Positions 34,736-47,165 of a stretch of 64,000 nt of DNA are shown piece after piece (within the stretch, counting starts at the first letter, position 1; every line of letters begins with the position of its first letter). This stretch comes from Heliopora coerulea (taxonomy: Eukaryota > Cnidaria > Anthozoa > Scleralcyonacea > Helioporidae): positions 869,001-933,000 of the forward strand of contig JASJOG010000114.1 of the NCBI GenBank assembly GCA_030142905.1, read 5' to 3'. Made by a program: the position numbers and the translations under genes. The notes under the pieces were generated by a model, which saw only the letters and a list, made by a program, of their open reading frames with translations, made no database searches and had not been told where the DNA came from.

Positions 34736-36904
34736 TGAAAATTGGCTGGTGCCATTTTTTAAGCCAAAACTTGTGCAGTTACACATGAATAGACTCAAAC
34801 TCATTACAAAAGCAGTTTTCAACTGACCAGGACCCGCTCCAGAGATCTAAAGTTGAACAATATGTTGCCTGTCCTAGCAAATCTAGAAAATCTGTGATAT
34901 TTGGAATTCAGTGCAAATCATTCAGCATGACCTGGTTCAATTTCTGAGTGTCTACACAAAACCAAAGTTTGCCTGAACGTTTTTTGACTAAGACAATAGA
35001 ACTTGTCCAGGGACTTGTGATAGCATCTCCTTCATCTGCCTGTCAGCTTTATCTCAAGAGGTGTAAGGCAAGCAACATGGATGATGGTTAATCAGAGCAG
35101 AATTACCTGTAATAATGGTATGTGTTACCACATTTGTATGGCATAACATATCTTCAAATTCAAACAAAACTGCAAGAACACTGTCTTTTCAGGAGCAATT
35201 TAACTTAGGGTTAATAACCTCTTCAAACCTCATTGTACTACCTTCCATATCATCTAATTTCATTCTGCAACTAGCATTGACAACTTTAGTACCAAATTTC
35301 AGCTAGGGTGGTTCACTCAATGCATTCATGACCCTAAGGAAAACGTTTCTACCACTGGGACAGACTACAGTATGACCCACATGCATCCCATCACCCAAAT
35401 CATGATCACCCAATTGTGCTATCGTCAGCTAATTCTGCCTTAGCTGACTTCATTAACCTACCTTCAACAATCATTTCAGTTCTAGCCAGCACAACTATAT
35501 TTTGATCTAAAATCACAGTAATATTGGCTTTTATATGTGATTGGATGAGGATGGTTGAATCCCCTTCACAGGTTTCAGGTATTTCAGTGGTCTGAAAAGG
35601 AACACTGCTTGCTTCAGTTATCCCAGATACCGTTCCACTTTTGGGATAGGAATAAAAACTTGCATTGTTCTATTCATGGAGACCTGTTAAGAAATAGGAG
35701 CTACAACCCTTACCAAAGTTTCCCTTTAAACTTTTTAACCTATTTTGTATAAGGAAGTCTTACCCTAACACCCAGTCGTAACTGATGTTGTTGCTAACAA
35801 GGAAACATCCCTAGTATATTACCTTACTTTTAGGAAACTTTACATTTGTAGCTAGATGACCAAGAATACTTAAACTACTGCCGGTGATAGAAATGCAACA
35901 TTCAGCTACAGTGGTCTCAATTAAGGAATTATCAGAATGAATGTTCTCATTGAACCAGTGTCAACAAGTGCATACACTTCTACGTTATTTATTAAGCACT
36001 TAATAAAAGGTTGTGGGGGTAAAAAAAAATCTATCTTACTATTACTACAGTTATCACAACTTACCCAAGGATGACCTTTGATCCCACTCTTGTCACCCAC
36101 TGGGAGTTTAAACAATTTGTGAAGTGTCCATATCCCTGGCATTTATGACATCTATTAATGTTAGTTCTGGAGTCGGGTTTGACCTTTGAACCAACACTCT
36201 CTAGCCATGTGGCCCATCTTGTTACAGACAAAGATGGCTCTTCTGTTTCGTTTTGCACCCGACCTGGCTTTGCTTCCTGGATCGAATGAAGAGGTATCCT
36301 GTTCACTTGCTGATAGCTTCTCCGTATTCTTTTGTCTTACAGCAAGATCTGACACCATTGCAATAAAGTTGGCTATTTCTTTGCTTTTTTCAATTGCTAC
36401 ACCAGCCCTTCACACCTCATTGTTCTGCTCTGTGTAGTCCTGAATGGCTCAATAGCATTGGACAAATTAAACCGTCTTTGGGAGATCTGATGCAGGGTCA
36501 CTTTCTAACAATTTCACCTTGATGCTCTTTGGCAAACTTTTCATAAACAGCCTCGTCAACAGCACTGTTTTTGCCCTTTCGTTCATATCTGGGTCTGCTC
36601 CAACTCCCACTTATGAATGGATGGGTCTTCCCCTGGTCTCAATGATCTCATTTCAAACTCAGTGTAGTAGACTTCTCTGCTTACTGGCAATCACATCACC
36701 TCCTTCAGTGCCTTTGCTGTGTTGGCCCCTGAGGAAAGCTGGCAACTTCTTGATTTTGGCATCTGAGTTCTACCCATTTGCCTCAGCACAAGCATCAAAT
36801 TTGTAAAGCCAAATTACTACATCACTGCATTCAAATTTGCCAGGCAGAATTGCTGTTGCCATTGTCAACGATTCAATGAATCCCACCACTGCCCTTAAAA
36901 ATTT
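34736..36904 (-). pseudogene. Outer Gypsy: gag, protease and first half of reverse transcriptase
   Basis: Gag lies at about 36840-36320 on the minus strand. Two zinc knuckles follow (IFVCNKMGHMARECW at 36240 and CHKCQGYGHFTNC at 36150). The protease at 36142-35921 has NVEVYALVDTGSMRTFILII with catalytic Asp-Thr-Gly. A linker follows, then reverse transcriptase sequence from about 35230 to 34736 (such as a VNPKLNC segment, a QVPGQVLLS segment and SFGLKNGTSQFSMGHV next to the junction with the inner element). Many stops and shifts occur. The zinc-knuckle and protease order is that of a normal Gypsy, unlike the GMR1-like copy at 11-14 kb. Confidence 0.7.
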
Positions 36905-37069
36905 TGTAATGTGTCAAGCTACTGATAAAGACAGATGCACATACTTTGAGACCCTGTTGTCACCTGACTTTATTATTTCCTTCTCCTATCTTGTCATATA
37001 TACTTTAATCTCCTACAGTAATGAAGGTTACAAAAACAGGATAAAACATTTTAACATATTCTGTCTGCA
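36905..37069 (-). repeat. 5' LTR of outer Gypsy (approximate)
   Basis: The partner of 27795-28024, beginning TGTAATGTG. The end at a TCTGTCTGCA sequence is a guess based on the TG...CA rule. Confidence 0.55.
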
Positions 37070-37507
37070 GACTATTGAAATATAGAATGATCTAGATTGC
37101 CGGAAAATGCAACAAAATGGTAATAATACATATTTCTTATGGTCAACTGCAGGCCACAATTTTGAAGAAAATTTGTACAATGAAAATATACAATGATATG
37201 GTATATAAAGGGAAAATACCTTAAAATACAGATAAAAAATACTGTATGCAATAAATGTATTAAACATGAACAAACAAGTTTAACAGCCAATTCTGCTATT
37301 TGGAAAAGCAATAACATTTTTTTTTTTTAAAGAATACTAATAAGTAAGAACAAGAAACAAAAGTTTAGGCTTTCATGAGCTATTCCAGTAACAATTTAAT
37401 AAAAAACAACATAAAGAACAAGAAAATCCTTAAGCTTTCATGAAAAATACAACACAACCTGAAGGTACTTCATAAAGTAACTTAACCGAATAAATGTAGT
37501 AATATGG
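37070..37507. other. No recognisable gene
   Basis: AT-rich spacer and probable 3' untranslated part of the hAT gene that ends at 37508. A poly-T run lies at 37319-37328. No terminal inverted repeat of the hAT element was found. Confidence 0.5.
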
Positions 37508-39644
37508 TCACTTTTTACTAGCAGAGAGATTCTGATAAGTAATGGACTTTGCATTTTTCAGTAGTACCTTTGATGGTTCCCACTGATAGCATGCAATTTT
37601 TTGTTGCTGGAAAATGTTAATTTTTGTGACAAGCAATCCAACTAGATTGTTTCTAATGCCAGTTTCACTTTCATACACACTACTATGGGCATGTCCTTTC
37701 TTAACATCTTTTCCCAAGTTGTGCCTTGCATCAGTTAAAATCTTTTTAACTGTGCTGAAAACACCTTTGCAAAACGAATTGGCATGAGGAATCAGTAATA
37801 AGAATCTTGACAATTTTTTAAGGTTTGGAAAATGGGCTGTACCAGTGACAGAATCTTTCAACATTGACATCTCATACCAAAACAGATCAATCCTCTTCTG
37901 TTTTTGGTTTTCATCTTTATCACTGGGAAGCTCAGTGTTGTGAGCAGTTTGGTAGTCCAGCAGCTCTCTTTGTAATTGTGTGAATTTTCCTGTTGGTACT
38001 ATTAAAAGAAAACGTGAAGTCAACATGGCAATATCATCTTCCCCAATGCAAACTCTTTCCGATGGTTTCAGCAGGATTGACAATGATTTCAACAAATATT
38101 TGCAGGATCCAATAAAAAATTGCTTTGCTTCTTTAAGAGACTTCGTGTATTTTACAGTCCCGATGAGGTCATACAATAAGGCATATTGCTTGGTCAAAAA
38201 CCCAACATGAATAGAAGAAAGATCTTTATGGTTTTCAGAGTAATCAATGTCAATTGACAGAATGTCTGTGCTTTCAGTTATCACTTCAGGTTTGATGAAT
38301 CTGGACAACAACATCCTGTACAGCTTCATTGTACTTTCATGGAGTAGATGAAGAAGTGGCTAATCAGATTGTAGGAATGTGCTATAGTGGTCGGAAACTG
38401 GTATGACAGATTGAACAAATAAAGTATACAACTTTGAGAAAGGGTCCTTGAACTTTTTAACCAAGCAGACCTCCCTTGTAACTTTGTCATCATCTTGGGA
38501 GTTTTCGTCGTCTTCAAACTCAGATAGAAAGTAGGACTCTAGCGCACCCCATTGCAGCAATGCTCGATCTAGTGATTTCCCTAGACTAAGCCAAAGTGTG
38601 GTAACATGCTTAACCACCTTCATTATTTCAGTGTTTGTGAATTCCATACAGTCTCTTAAAGTTGCGTTCCTTTTGACACTCTTCTTAAAATGATAGAAAA
38701 GGTCAATGACAAAGTAATCTACCTGCATAGACAGAGCTTTAGCACCTTTTTGTGCACACAAATGAGCCAGGTGACATGGGCAGCCAACATCATAAATCTT
38801 TTGAGGTGTTTCAGATTGGGCATCTTTAATTAGTTTCAGGAGGCTTTTGTTTTTACCAACCATAGAGCTGGTACTGTCAGAAGAATGTATGCAACAGTTT
38901 TCCCAACAATAAAGATGGCTTATTCAATAATCCCTTACAAGTTTCAAACATAGTTTGGGCATCAGAACCTTTATCAATATCAGGCATATCTAAAAGTAAA
39001 GTATGGACAAGCCCATCTGAACCAAAATGCCTTATTAGAATTGAAAGAAACCTATCATTCTCATCACTACTCCCATAACATATACATAAATCCGAGCTAT
39101 TAAGTGATGACTTCAAATTTTCAATGGACTCTTTTGCAATTGCCCCAGAAAAAATATGGGTTGCTTTGGTCCTCCCACATCCATACTTCTGTGCAATCTT
39201 TGAGTCTGGGAACATACATTTGATTAACTTACCAGCATGATCTGCTGTTGCAACGAGTAGGTTGTGTTCACAGATGAAGCCAAAAAATAATTCTGCCTTT
39301 ATTACTTTTTCATTGAGTGCGGAAGAGGTGCTTCCCGTGACAAAGTTAGCAAGTTTCTGGGAAGACTTCTGAGCCTCCACAGACTCGACATGTTTTTTTA
39401 GTGTTTGGTGCCTTTTTATATAATTTTCTCCACCATGTCCAATTGAGAAGTCTGTGTAACAAATATTACAGTACACATGATATTCTCCTCGTCTTGAAGC
39501 ATTAATAAATGGATACGTTGATGGCCATTTCTCTTTTTGACTATTGCAACAAACGAGGTACTTCTTTTTCTTGGGGTCTGCATCTGTGTCTATGTTGCTA
39601 TCTGCCATTTTCAAAATGAAACCGGTACAAAGCCACAGTGCCAA
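37508..39644 (-). pseudogene. hAT superfamily transposase, two or three frameshifts
   Basis: About 700 codons. The N-terminal zinc-finger region reads WPSTYPFINASRRGEYHVYC then CNICYTDFSIGHGGENYIKR and H-x4-H spacing (residues about 35-85; a BED-like finger used for DNA binding). A catalytic Asp lies in CIHSSDSTSSMVGKNKS near 38880, and the insertion domain has DVGCPCHLAHLCAQKGAKAL at about 38780. The C-terminal dimerisation domain reads FPNLKKLSRFLLLIPHANSF, then VFSTVKKILTDARHNLG (about 37830-37700). The frame breaks near 38875 and near 38340. With so few breaks this is a fairly young copy, or a gene with short introns. It lies between Gypsy elements and no terminal repeats could be seen. 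Confidence 0.7.
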
Positions 39645-40008
39645 AAATGATACAACACATTTACAGTCCTGTAGATTTAATCACAATAAAGAGACACAGC
39701 CACATTTGAAAATATAATTTGATTTTGACAAACATTGCATTATTTTGTATAAAACACATTAATGTACACAAGGTTTCCTTGTTATTTTCCTATCAAACCA
39801 AATGTTTGGTGGAACTAATTACTGTCCACAACCCTTCTCTTTTTTCCAGGCTTGGCACTGGCTGTGTCTTCAACATATACACAGGCAGACTTAAAAATTA
39901 TTTGATTATTTTCAACAAATGCAAATATACCTTTGGTCACCTCACTGTATCATTGATATTCTTCGATTAAAACATGTGGTAACAAACTTCACGTGTAACC
40001 TTAGGGAA
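39645..40008. other. No recognisable gene
   Basis: AT-rich spacer between the hAT gene start and the Gypsy LTR. Nothing recognised on either strand. Confidence 0.5.
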
Positions 40009-40013
40009 GGATG

Positions 40014-40156
40014 TGTTGTGTTAGTTATCATATTTATTCGACATAGGTCTCTATGCTCTCTTAATTTCACTGAATCTCTCAACAACCTTTGTGGCTTCCC
40101 GCCAAGGCCATGAGTACCCCCACGTGACCATCCACACCAGACCAGCCAACACAATA
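40014..40156 (-). repeat. 3' LTR of Gypsy (143 bp)
   Basis: It begins TGTTGTGTTAGTTATCATAT and ends CCAGCCAACACAATA, where the other LTR ends ACAACA. It is preceded by GGATG. Confidence 0.9.
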
Positions 40157-40244
40157 TCTTCCCTCTTTTAAGAAACATAAGTCATAACAAAACAAAATAG
40201 TTTTTTCAGTTGACATAAAGCTAAATGCTAAAGAGGTCATTGTT

Positions 40245-43200
40245 CTAAGTAAATCCCAGTCTAGCTGGTGGTTTAACAGTTCTTCCATATCTTGTCATCA
40301 GTGTTTCTGTCTCGTGTTTAACCTCTGGCGATTTCACCGGAACTTCCACCTGCAGGACTGGTACTTCTGTAACGTTGTCATCTGCAGGCATTGGTATGAG
40401 ATGTCTGCGGTTTCGCCTGATAGGGGTGCCATCTTTCGTCTCTACTGTATACGACCTTGGTGTAATATTCTTCTTCGTGATGACAGCCGGTATTTTCTGG
40501 TCGACAACCCATGCAGAATCCCCGGCTTTCAGTTCAGGCAGATCTTTACATCCGTACTTGGCGTTGTAACGATACACTTGGGTTATCTTGTTCTTTTGTT
40601 AATGTTCCCAGATCTTCTCCACGTCTGGCCATGATGGCTTTAGTTGATCAGGAGCGATCGGGAGAGTTGTACGGATTTTGCAACTGAAGAGCATTTCTGC
40701 AGGACTGTAGCCATTTTCCAGCGGTGTAGCTCTATAGGGCATCAGGGCTTTCGTAGGGTCATCTTTCTTCAAGGCATTCTTTATGGTCTGGACAGCACGT
40801 TCGGCCTCACCATTCAACTGCGGTAGTTTTGGACTTGATGTTATGTGAGTAAAGGCAAACTCTTTAGAGAACTGGTCGAATTGTGGTCCATTGTCCGATC
40901 TTAAAGATCGCGAAGATGGACTTCAATGCACGTATTGCTTCACTAGATTTCTGCGAAGTTAGCAGGGGTGATACCTCCACATAGCATGAGAAATAGTCGA
41001 CCACCAATAGGTACGTCCTTCCATTTAAGTAGAAAAGGTCGGTGCCAAGGGTCTTCCATGAACCATCGGGAACAGCTGCCGGTATCATAGGTTCACAAGC
41101 AGGAAGTCGGTAATTGATGCATTTACGACAGTTCATGACAACGTCAGCAATTTGCTTGCTGACTCCAGGCCACCAAACTGCTTCTCTGACACGATGTCCT
41201 GGTGCCCCCCTGTGGATCCTTTCTAAGATTTCCAGCTGCATGCTTGAAGGAATGATAATTTGACAACCTTTAAGGAGAAGTCCTTGTACCCAAGAAATCT
41301 CACCTTGGGAACTCCAATATGCACGCATTGAGTTGGGAAGCTTGGCGATGTCTGGCCATCCTTTGCAGTATTCTGCCAGTTTCTGACACAAAGGATCTTC
41401 CTTCTGTCTGGTGGAAATTTCTTCTAATCGCTTATCGGAGGCTGGAAGATGAAGCAGTATATTTTCCACATACAGATTGATTTCTTCTTCATGTCTATGG
41501 TCGGCTGTAGTTGACAACGGTGCTCACGACAGGGTATCCGCAGTTACCAGATCTTTACCTGGGACATGAGAAATCGTGTAATTGAATCGCATAAGCTGCA
41601 TTCGGAGTCTCTGGATCCTTGGTGGCATTTCATCAAGGTTCTTCAGCCCCAGCAACGGAACGGGAGGCTTGTGGTCCGTTTCAATATGGAATGTTTTTCC
41701 AACTAGATAATCCACCATTCTTTTGCATGCCCATGTCATGGCTAGAGCCTCTTTCTCAATTTGAGCATATCTTTGCTCAGTGCTCGTCAGGGCTCTTGAT
41801 ACGAAGACGACGGGTTTCCAATCCCCATTCGATTGCTTCTGGGTCAATACAGCTCCAATTCCATATGAAGATGCATCTGCTGATACCGTTGTCTCTAACT
41901 GTGGGTCATAGATCGCTAGGACTGGAGCCGAGGTTAGCTTCTTGATTTCTTCAAAAGCTTTTTGCTGAGGGTTCTGCCAAATCCAGGCACTTTCTTTGCT
42001 CAACAAGTCCCTGAGAGGTTTGCTGGTCTGACCCAGGTTAGGGAGGTACTTGCCCATCTGGTTTGCCATGCCCAAGAATCTTCTCAAATCTGAGACATCC
42101 ACAGGAGCCTTCATTTGCTGTATTGCTTCAACTTTCATAGGATCAGCTTCAATTCCATCTTTACTGATAATGTGTCCTAGGAAACTAATTTTCTCTTTGG
42201 AAAATTCACACTTCTCCGGGTTTAAGGTGACCCCATACTCTTTGAGACGGTTGAAAACGGCTTCCAAGCAAATGTCGTGTTGTTCTTGGCACTCTCCAAA
42301 CACTAGAATGTCATCCATTTGACATTCTATTCTGTCCAATCCCTCCAGTATCTGCTGTATGGTCTTCTGGAAGTGTTCTGGTGCTGACGATGTGCCAAAC
42401 GGAAGTCGTCCATAGCAATATCGTCCCCAAGGTGTTATGAAGGTGGTGAAAAGCTTAGATTTGGCGCTGAGCTTTCTCTGCCAAAACCCAGAATTAGCAT
42501 CTAGCTTTGAGACGACTTTAGCGCCGGCAAGCTTGGCAAGTTTTTGTTCGGTTGTGGGCATGGGATGGTTTTCTCATTTCACCGCTTTATTTAGTTTGAT
42601 AAAATCCCCACAGATTCTAACTGCACCATTCTTTTTAGGAACTACTACAACAGGTGAGCACCAATCAGTCAGTTGATCGACTCTCTCAATGACGTCCAAC
42701 TTTTCCATCCGTTTCAGTTCAATTTTCACTTTTCCCTGCAGAAGTATTGGAATTCTCCATGGTGCAGTGATATTAAACGGTGTTATGTCATCCCTAAGCT
42801 CAATGTTATATTCACCAGGAATACATCCTAGTCCTTTGAAGAGCTTTGGATGTCTTTTCTTCGCATCTCCGAGATTAACCGGGGCACGAACTTCGTTAAT
42901 TTTCTTGATGATTTCCAACTTGTGACAAGCGGTGTGGCCCAATAATGGTCGATCCAGGTTATCCAATACGTAAATTTCTTCAGCGCACGACTTGTTTTTA
43001 TGCACCAATATCGCTTTAAATTTTCCTATGCATCTCAGTCGATACTGGCATGGACCGTACAAAGTCAGTCAGTTGGCCATATCTTCGTATGTCTGTCTGG
43101 GAACAACTGTAACATCTGCGCCACTGTCGAGTTTGAACACAGTTTCATTCTTGTTGATAGTGATGTTTGCCATCCATGGTTCCCGACTCTTCGATGTCAC

Positions 43201-43575
43201 CTCACCAAGAGATATCTCTGAATCTGAGCTGGAATTATCCTCATCTTTCACTTCATCGATATTTCGTGAGCGACACACCTTGGTGAAGTGACCTTGTTTA
43301 CCACAGTGATGACACTTGGAATCTTTTGCCGGGCATGTGTGTTGGCTATGCTTTGACGTTATTGATCCGCATGTAGAACTTCGCTGAGTAGATCAGGGTC
43401 TGCTATTCTTTGTGCTTGGTGATTTCTTAGATTTCCACTGTGATCACTTTTTGGGAGATCGCTCGAAGTGATCTTTTTTGACATTGTCTACGTTGCCTTG
43501 ACCCTGGCCTTGACCTGGACTTTGGAGGTTTTGGATTACCTCTTGTTGTTTCTTTACGGACTTGCTTTGTCTGGC
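40245..43575 (-). pseudogene. Gypsy pol: zinc knuckle, protease, reverse transcriptase, RNase H, integrase
   Basis: The zinc knuckle CHHCGKQGHFTKVC (about 43310-43270) is followed by the protease (VFKLDSGADVTVVPRQTYED, Asp-Ser-Gly). Reverse transcriptase spans 43062-41900 with WCSPVVVVPKKNGAVRICGD, YCYGRLPFGTSSAPEHFQ and catalytic QMDDILVFG. RNase H has TVSADASSYGIGAVLTQ and YAQIEKEALAMTWAC. Integrase follows with a zinc module (RIHRGAPGH, CRKCINYRLP) and DLFYLNGRTYLLVVDYFSCY, and a frame change near 40900. The C-terminus reads LKAGDSAWVVDQKIPAVITK. One frame (with 43576 onward) carries nearly all of it, broken by stops at 43069-43071, 42574-42576 and 41524-41526 (all TGA), plus two more TGA near 43400-43450 and a TAA at 40864-40866. 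Confidence 0.9.
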
Positions 43576-44139
43576 TTATCGAGCAGCGTTTTCCAGCGTA
43601 AGGGCTGCATTCATCTGCAACTTTTCAATAAGTTTCATGTCCCTGAGTCCTACGGCAAGGCGGTCACGTATCATTTCTTCCTTTAGCAGGTCATATTCAC
43701 AAAACTCAGCTAAACAATGCAGAGTGGTAATAAAGTTCTCAACGGGTTCGTCTGGATTTTGTACACATTGGTTGAACTTCGCACGTTCATAAATAACATT
43801 CTTCTTGGCAACAAAGTGTTTGTTAAATTTTCCTTTCACTACATCGTATTTCTTTGCATCGGAGGCTTCAGGAAAAGCAAAACCAGACATAATATCTTCG
43901 GCTTCGCCCCCCATGGCGTACAAGGTGTTCACCTGAAGTTCTTCATTTTGATTGTAAAGGCCCAATACAATGCGATAACAGTCAAATCCTTTTATCCAGC
44001 GAGGCCATTCCTCGTGCTTTGTGAAATCAAATGGTTTTGGTGATTTCACCGGTAAAATAGGCCGGGTTCCTTCCATATTTGGGTTGGTAGGGCTGCTCGT
44101 ACCCTCTGTTGACTTCTCCATTGACATAACAATACACAT
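43576..44139 (-). pseudogene. Gypsy gag (capsid-like region)
   Basis: The frame 44139-43576 begins with a poorly conserved stretch and then reads PKPFDFTKHEEWPRWIKGFD, a typical start of K02A2.6-type Gypsy capsid, with KYDVVKGKFNKHFVAKKNVI and FITTLHCLAEFCEYDLLKEE later. Gag packages the RNA in the particle. It ends at a TAA (43576-43578), after which the same frame continues through a Lys-rich region to the zinc knuckle, so gag and pol were one frame. Confidence 0.85.
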
Positions 44140-44218
44140 CGATTTTACTGTTACATAATCCCGTATTTTCTCAGTAAAACAAATTGTAGCGCGTAGCTTA
44201 CCTTCATGCGGTCTTTGG

Positions 44219-44238
44219 AGATCCCACTCCTGACACCA
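44219..44238 (-). promoter_or_regulatory. Primer-binding site of Gypsy element
   Basis: On the minus strand the bases directly after the 5' LTR read TGGTGTCAGGAGTGGGATC. TGG at the start pairs with the tRNA CCA end, and the sequence resembles the leucine-type tRNA site used by many animal Gypsy elements. Confidence 0.65.
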
Positions 44239-44380
44239 TGTTGTGTTAGTTATCGTATTTATTCAACATAGGTCTCTATGCTCTCTTAATTTCACTGAAT
44301 CTCTCAACAACCTTTGTGGCTTCCCGCCAAGGCCACAAGTACCCCACGTGACCATCCACACCAGACCAGCCAACACAACA
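44239..44380 (-). repeat. 5' LTR of Gypsy (142 bp)
   Basis: It begins TGTTGTGTTAGTTATCGTAT and ends CCAGCCAACACAACA, followed by the target duplicate GGATG. Confidence 0.9.
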
Positions 44381-44385
44381 GGATG

Positions 44386-44874
44386 CTAGATAGGTACTAT
44401 GACTTGCCCAAGGTAAACCCTCAGGCTAGTGGAGGGAAGGCGATGCCTTCTCCATTTTAGGCTGGCCACATGGCAAAGCCTAACCACTGCCCCTGCAAAT
44501 AAGTTAACTAGTTTAAATATACAACATTCTTGTCATTCCTACTATATCTGGACACCCTATCACTGGCAATTTTACATTTTAAACAAGAAGTGTTTGGTGA
44601 ATCAACAAATATATCACAATCCTTAGAATGATAAAATGTTGTGGCATGAAAAGATGGCCCCTCATCAAAATATTGATCTTTTAAAATTGGTACAGTATGT
44701 CTTACTACACCTGAATTTTCGGTATGTAAATTGCTAAGACCAGAACATATATATTTTCTTAAAGAAAGACAAAATCAACTGGGTACTGGTAAGTGTGATC
44801 GAAGACATTGCTTGTCATCCATATACAACGGTTGAGTATCACACAAAGGGTATTCCATACTAAATTTTCCAAAT
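44386..44874. other. No recognisable gene
   Basis: Spacer between the Gypsy and the DNA transposon. The short open frame at 44429-44626 resembles nothing known to me. Confidence 0.5.
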
Positions 44875-45486
44875 GTACACCATACCTCACCAAATTCCCA
44901 TCATATGACTAACACACTGGCCAGTTTTTAGCTTCCTAGGTTAAACCCTTCAGTTTTTATGAGAATTTAAAATTTGCCTGTTTTTCCTCATATTGCATCT
45001 AAAAATAACTAGGTTTTTGCGTTATGAATTACATACTCATAAGATTACTGACAGATGGCCAGAAAATCACTACCTGACCATTTTTCAAGCCAAAAACAAC
45101 TCATTTCATTAGGAAAGTGGTGTAATTTCAATTTAAACTTAGGTATAATTTTGCGCATGGATTTTTTTTTATCCAGTACCAGTGGTACAATAAGCCTAGG
45201 TACCAAATCCTTCTGACTAGTGTATATACGTTTGTCCATATACACATAGTTTATATGCATGATTGGTTTTTAAGGGTCCAGAATCCCTTCATATAAAAGT
45301 GGTTGTAAGCTTTTGCCTTATTTTGGTCATTTTTACAACAATATACAATTTTACTGAGCATGTTGTGAGCTATAATACTCACAGTAGTTGGGATTTATGA
45401 TGAACTAAATATCAATAAAGGCTATCAATTAACTCTCTGGTTGTTTTGTGGATAGAAATTCAAATCTGGAGTTAATGGTGGGAAAT
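44875..45486. repeat. Left terminal inverted repeat of the 3.46-kb transposon
   Basis: Inverted partner of 47728-48331. It includes a shadow reading frame whose translation (INYVYMDKRIYTSQK) reappears from the other repeat (INYVYMDKLIYTSQK), showing the match. Confidence 0.8.
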
Positions 45487-46026
45487 CACAGCAAGGAATT
45501 CATGTTCTTTTGCCATAATAATTAGTAATATTTTTGAACATATGAAAATCTATTCATATATTATCCTACAATTATAAACGATATACTTTCACAGACTGGG
45601 CATATCCAACAAACAAAAATTAAAGCCCTAGGTTATATTCATAGACAATGATCGGTGGTAGATGCTATAATCAAGAAACGATCAAACAAAAATGTTGACA
45701 AATCACAACTATATTTATTTAGATAGTAAATTCATTATGGAATTGATTGCAAAGTACTCTTTAAAGCTCTTCACATCCTGCACCAAACTATTTGACAAAA
45801 AAACATTCAATATCTAGAGTCTTAATTAATCGTTCCGCATTAATAACCCACATATGTTTCAGAATTGTAAATATCTAGCAAAGAAAAAAAAAGGCAATTT
45901 TAAGGTATACATAATAAATTGTTGATGAATCAAATTGATAACCCATTAACATTTTGAATGTCATCAGGATGAAGAGAATAGGTCCTTCTGCTAGCTGTAT
46001 TTGGTGCTTTGACCACCAAAAGAATT

Positions 46027-47165
46027 TTATTCTTCATCTTGGTCTGATTCATCAGAAATTTGATGTTTATTTAATTTTTCAAACTTGTTGAGAAGATACT
46101 CCAGCAGTGGCTCTGTCCCAGGACATTTGTCACACCTATGAATAATGCATTCTTGTTTTTTTCCGATCACATACAATTTTATCACAGTATGTTCATCTGT
46201 TTTCAACTTACAAGCATTAATCATCAGCTTAACATTCTGATAGTAAACACATATACATACTGAGTGGCTTCCAGTATTATCAACATTGATGCACCATTTT
46301 GGGCAGAGTGCACCAAAATGTGAATGACAAATTTTAACATTTGGGTGCTCTTCCTTAAATTTTACATACATTTCATTGACATCACATAAAAGTAAACGCT
46401 TTTGCATGTGTAAATTTCTACAAATGCTTACAAAATCCTTGGCACCTGGCATTGCACAGCTGTACTCATTCTTTTCATAAAATTTTCTAACAATTGTTTT
46501 GGTATCTTCTGGCAACCCATGACCAATATACTTATCAAACGTTTCAAGAAATCCCTTTTCTCTTAAAACATCTCAAGACTTTCTCACCAAATATTTGGTA
46601 ACATTAAATTCTTTGGTGACTTTGTTAAATGTCCATGATTGAGGGGCCAATGAGAGTAATTGAACAATTCCACTCTTATTATGAGTGTCATTTATTTCCT
46701 GCTTTACTTATGCAATAAGTCGATCTTATTCTTTAGCCTTATCAAATGGTCTCAACTGGTCTGATGTAACATTCGATGTTCTGGCAATCTTTTGTAAAAG
46801 AACATGAGAATCTTCTACTTGATTTGCCTCAACCTGCTACAAGTTTTGACATTAAACTAACTGTATGTAACTTTATTGGTGATACACCTAATCTGGCCAA
46901 TAATGCATTGAGTTTATGTAGGATTATGGTAATCAAGATCCTTTGGAGCAACTTTGGAAGGTTCGATTTTGTCTTTGATCTTTTCATGACAGCGTTTGGA
47001 TAATTTTTGCCCTGGAATAACATATAGCTGAATAGTTTCCATTTCATGACATAAATCATGGGATATTTGCACTTTTGGTTTAGCTGTGCATTTGTGCATG
47101 TTATAAGGGTCACAACATTTAATTTGGTTTTTGTGCATATTTTCACAGATATACCTTTTCATGAT
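46027..47165 (-). pseudogene. Transposon protein of unknown function with Cys/His-rich ends
   Basis: Read on the minus strand: CENMHKNQIKCCDPYNMHKC near the start (Cys-rich), VIPGQKLSKRCHEKIKDK, a degraded middle (about 46900-46520) with many stops, then the open 46515-46027 part: VRKFYEKNEYSCAMPGAKDF, MQKRLLLCDVNEMYVKFKEE, ALCPKWCINVDNTGSHSVCI, NVKLMINACKL, and CIIHRCDKCPG at about residue 120. It resembles a family seen in many cnidarian and arthropod genomes that has no assigned function. Its place between long inverted repeats makes it the likely transposition protein or an accessory factor. No DDE triad can be pointed out with confidence. Confidence 0.5.

Larger units (their letters stand above)
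27795..37069 (-). mobile_element. Gypsy retrotransposon (outer), split by a later Gypsy and a LINE fragment
   Basis: A minus-strand LTR element with related LTR-like ends at 27795-28024 and 36905-37069 (both begin TGTAATGTG and share TTTGAGACCC, CTGACTTTATTATTTCCTTC). From right to left it contains gag zinc knuckles, an aspartic protease, reverse transcriptase, RNase H and integrase. A plus-strand Gypsy at 30694-34735 sits inside the reverse transcriptase, and a LINE fragment lies near 28345-28870. No clear target duplication was found for this element, whose LTRs have drifted considerably. Confidence 0.75.
40009..44385 (-). mobile_element. LTR-bounded Gypsy retrotransposon with GGATG target duplication
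   Basis: A complete-length minus-strand copy. LTRs at 40014-40156 and 44239-44380 are near-identical (about 95% by eye) and the whole is flanked by GGATG at 40009-40013 and 44381-44385, a perfect 5-bp target duplication. A primer-binding site adjoins the 5' (right) LTR and a purine tract (AAAAGAGGGAAGAT on the minus strand, about 40157-40172) adjoins the 3' (left) LTR. Gag, protease, reverse transcriptase, RNase H and integrase follow in normal Gypsy order in what was one long frame, now cut by a handful of stops. Of the older copies here it is the most recent insertion by appearance. Confidence 0.9.

Noticed and set aside
45045..45260. Conserved gene also present at 47935-48123
   Set aside because: The similarity arises because the two regions are inverted repeats of one transposon; the frame is not kept intact between them.
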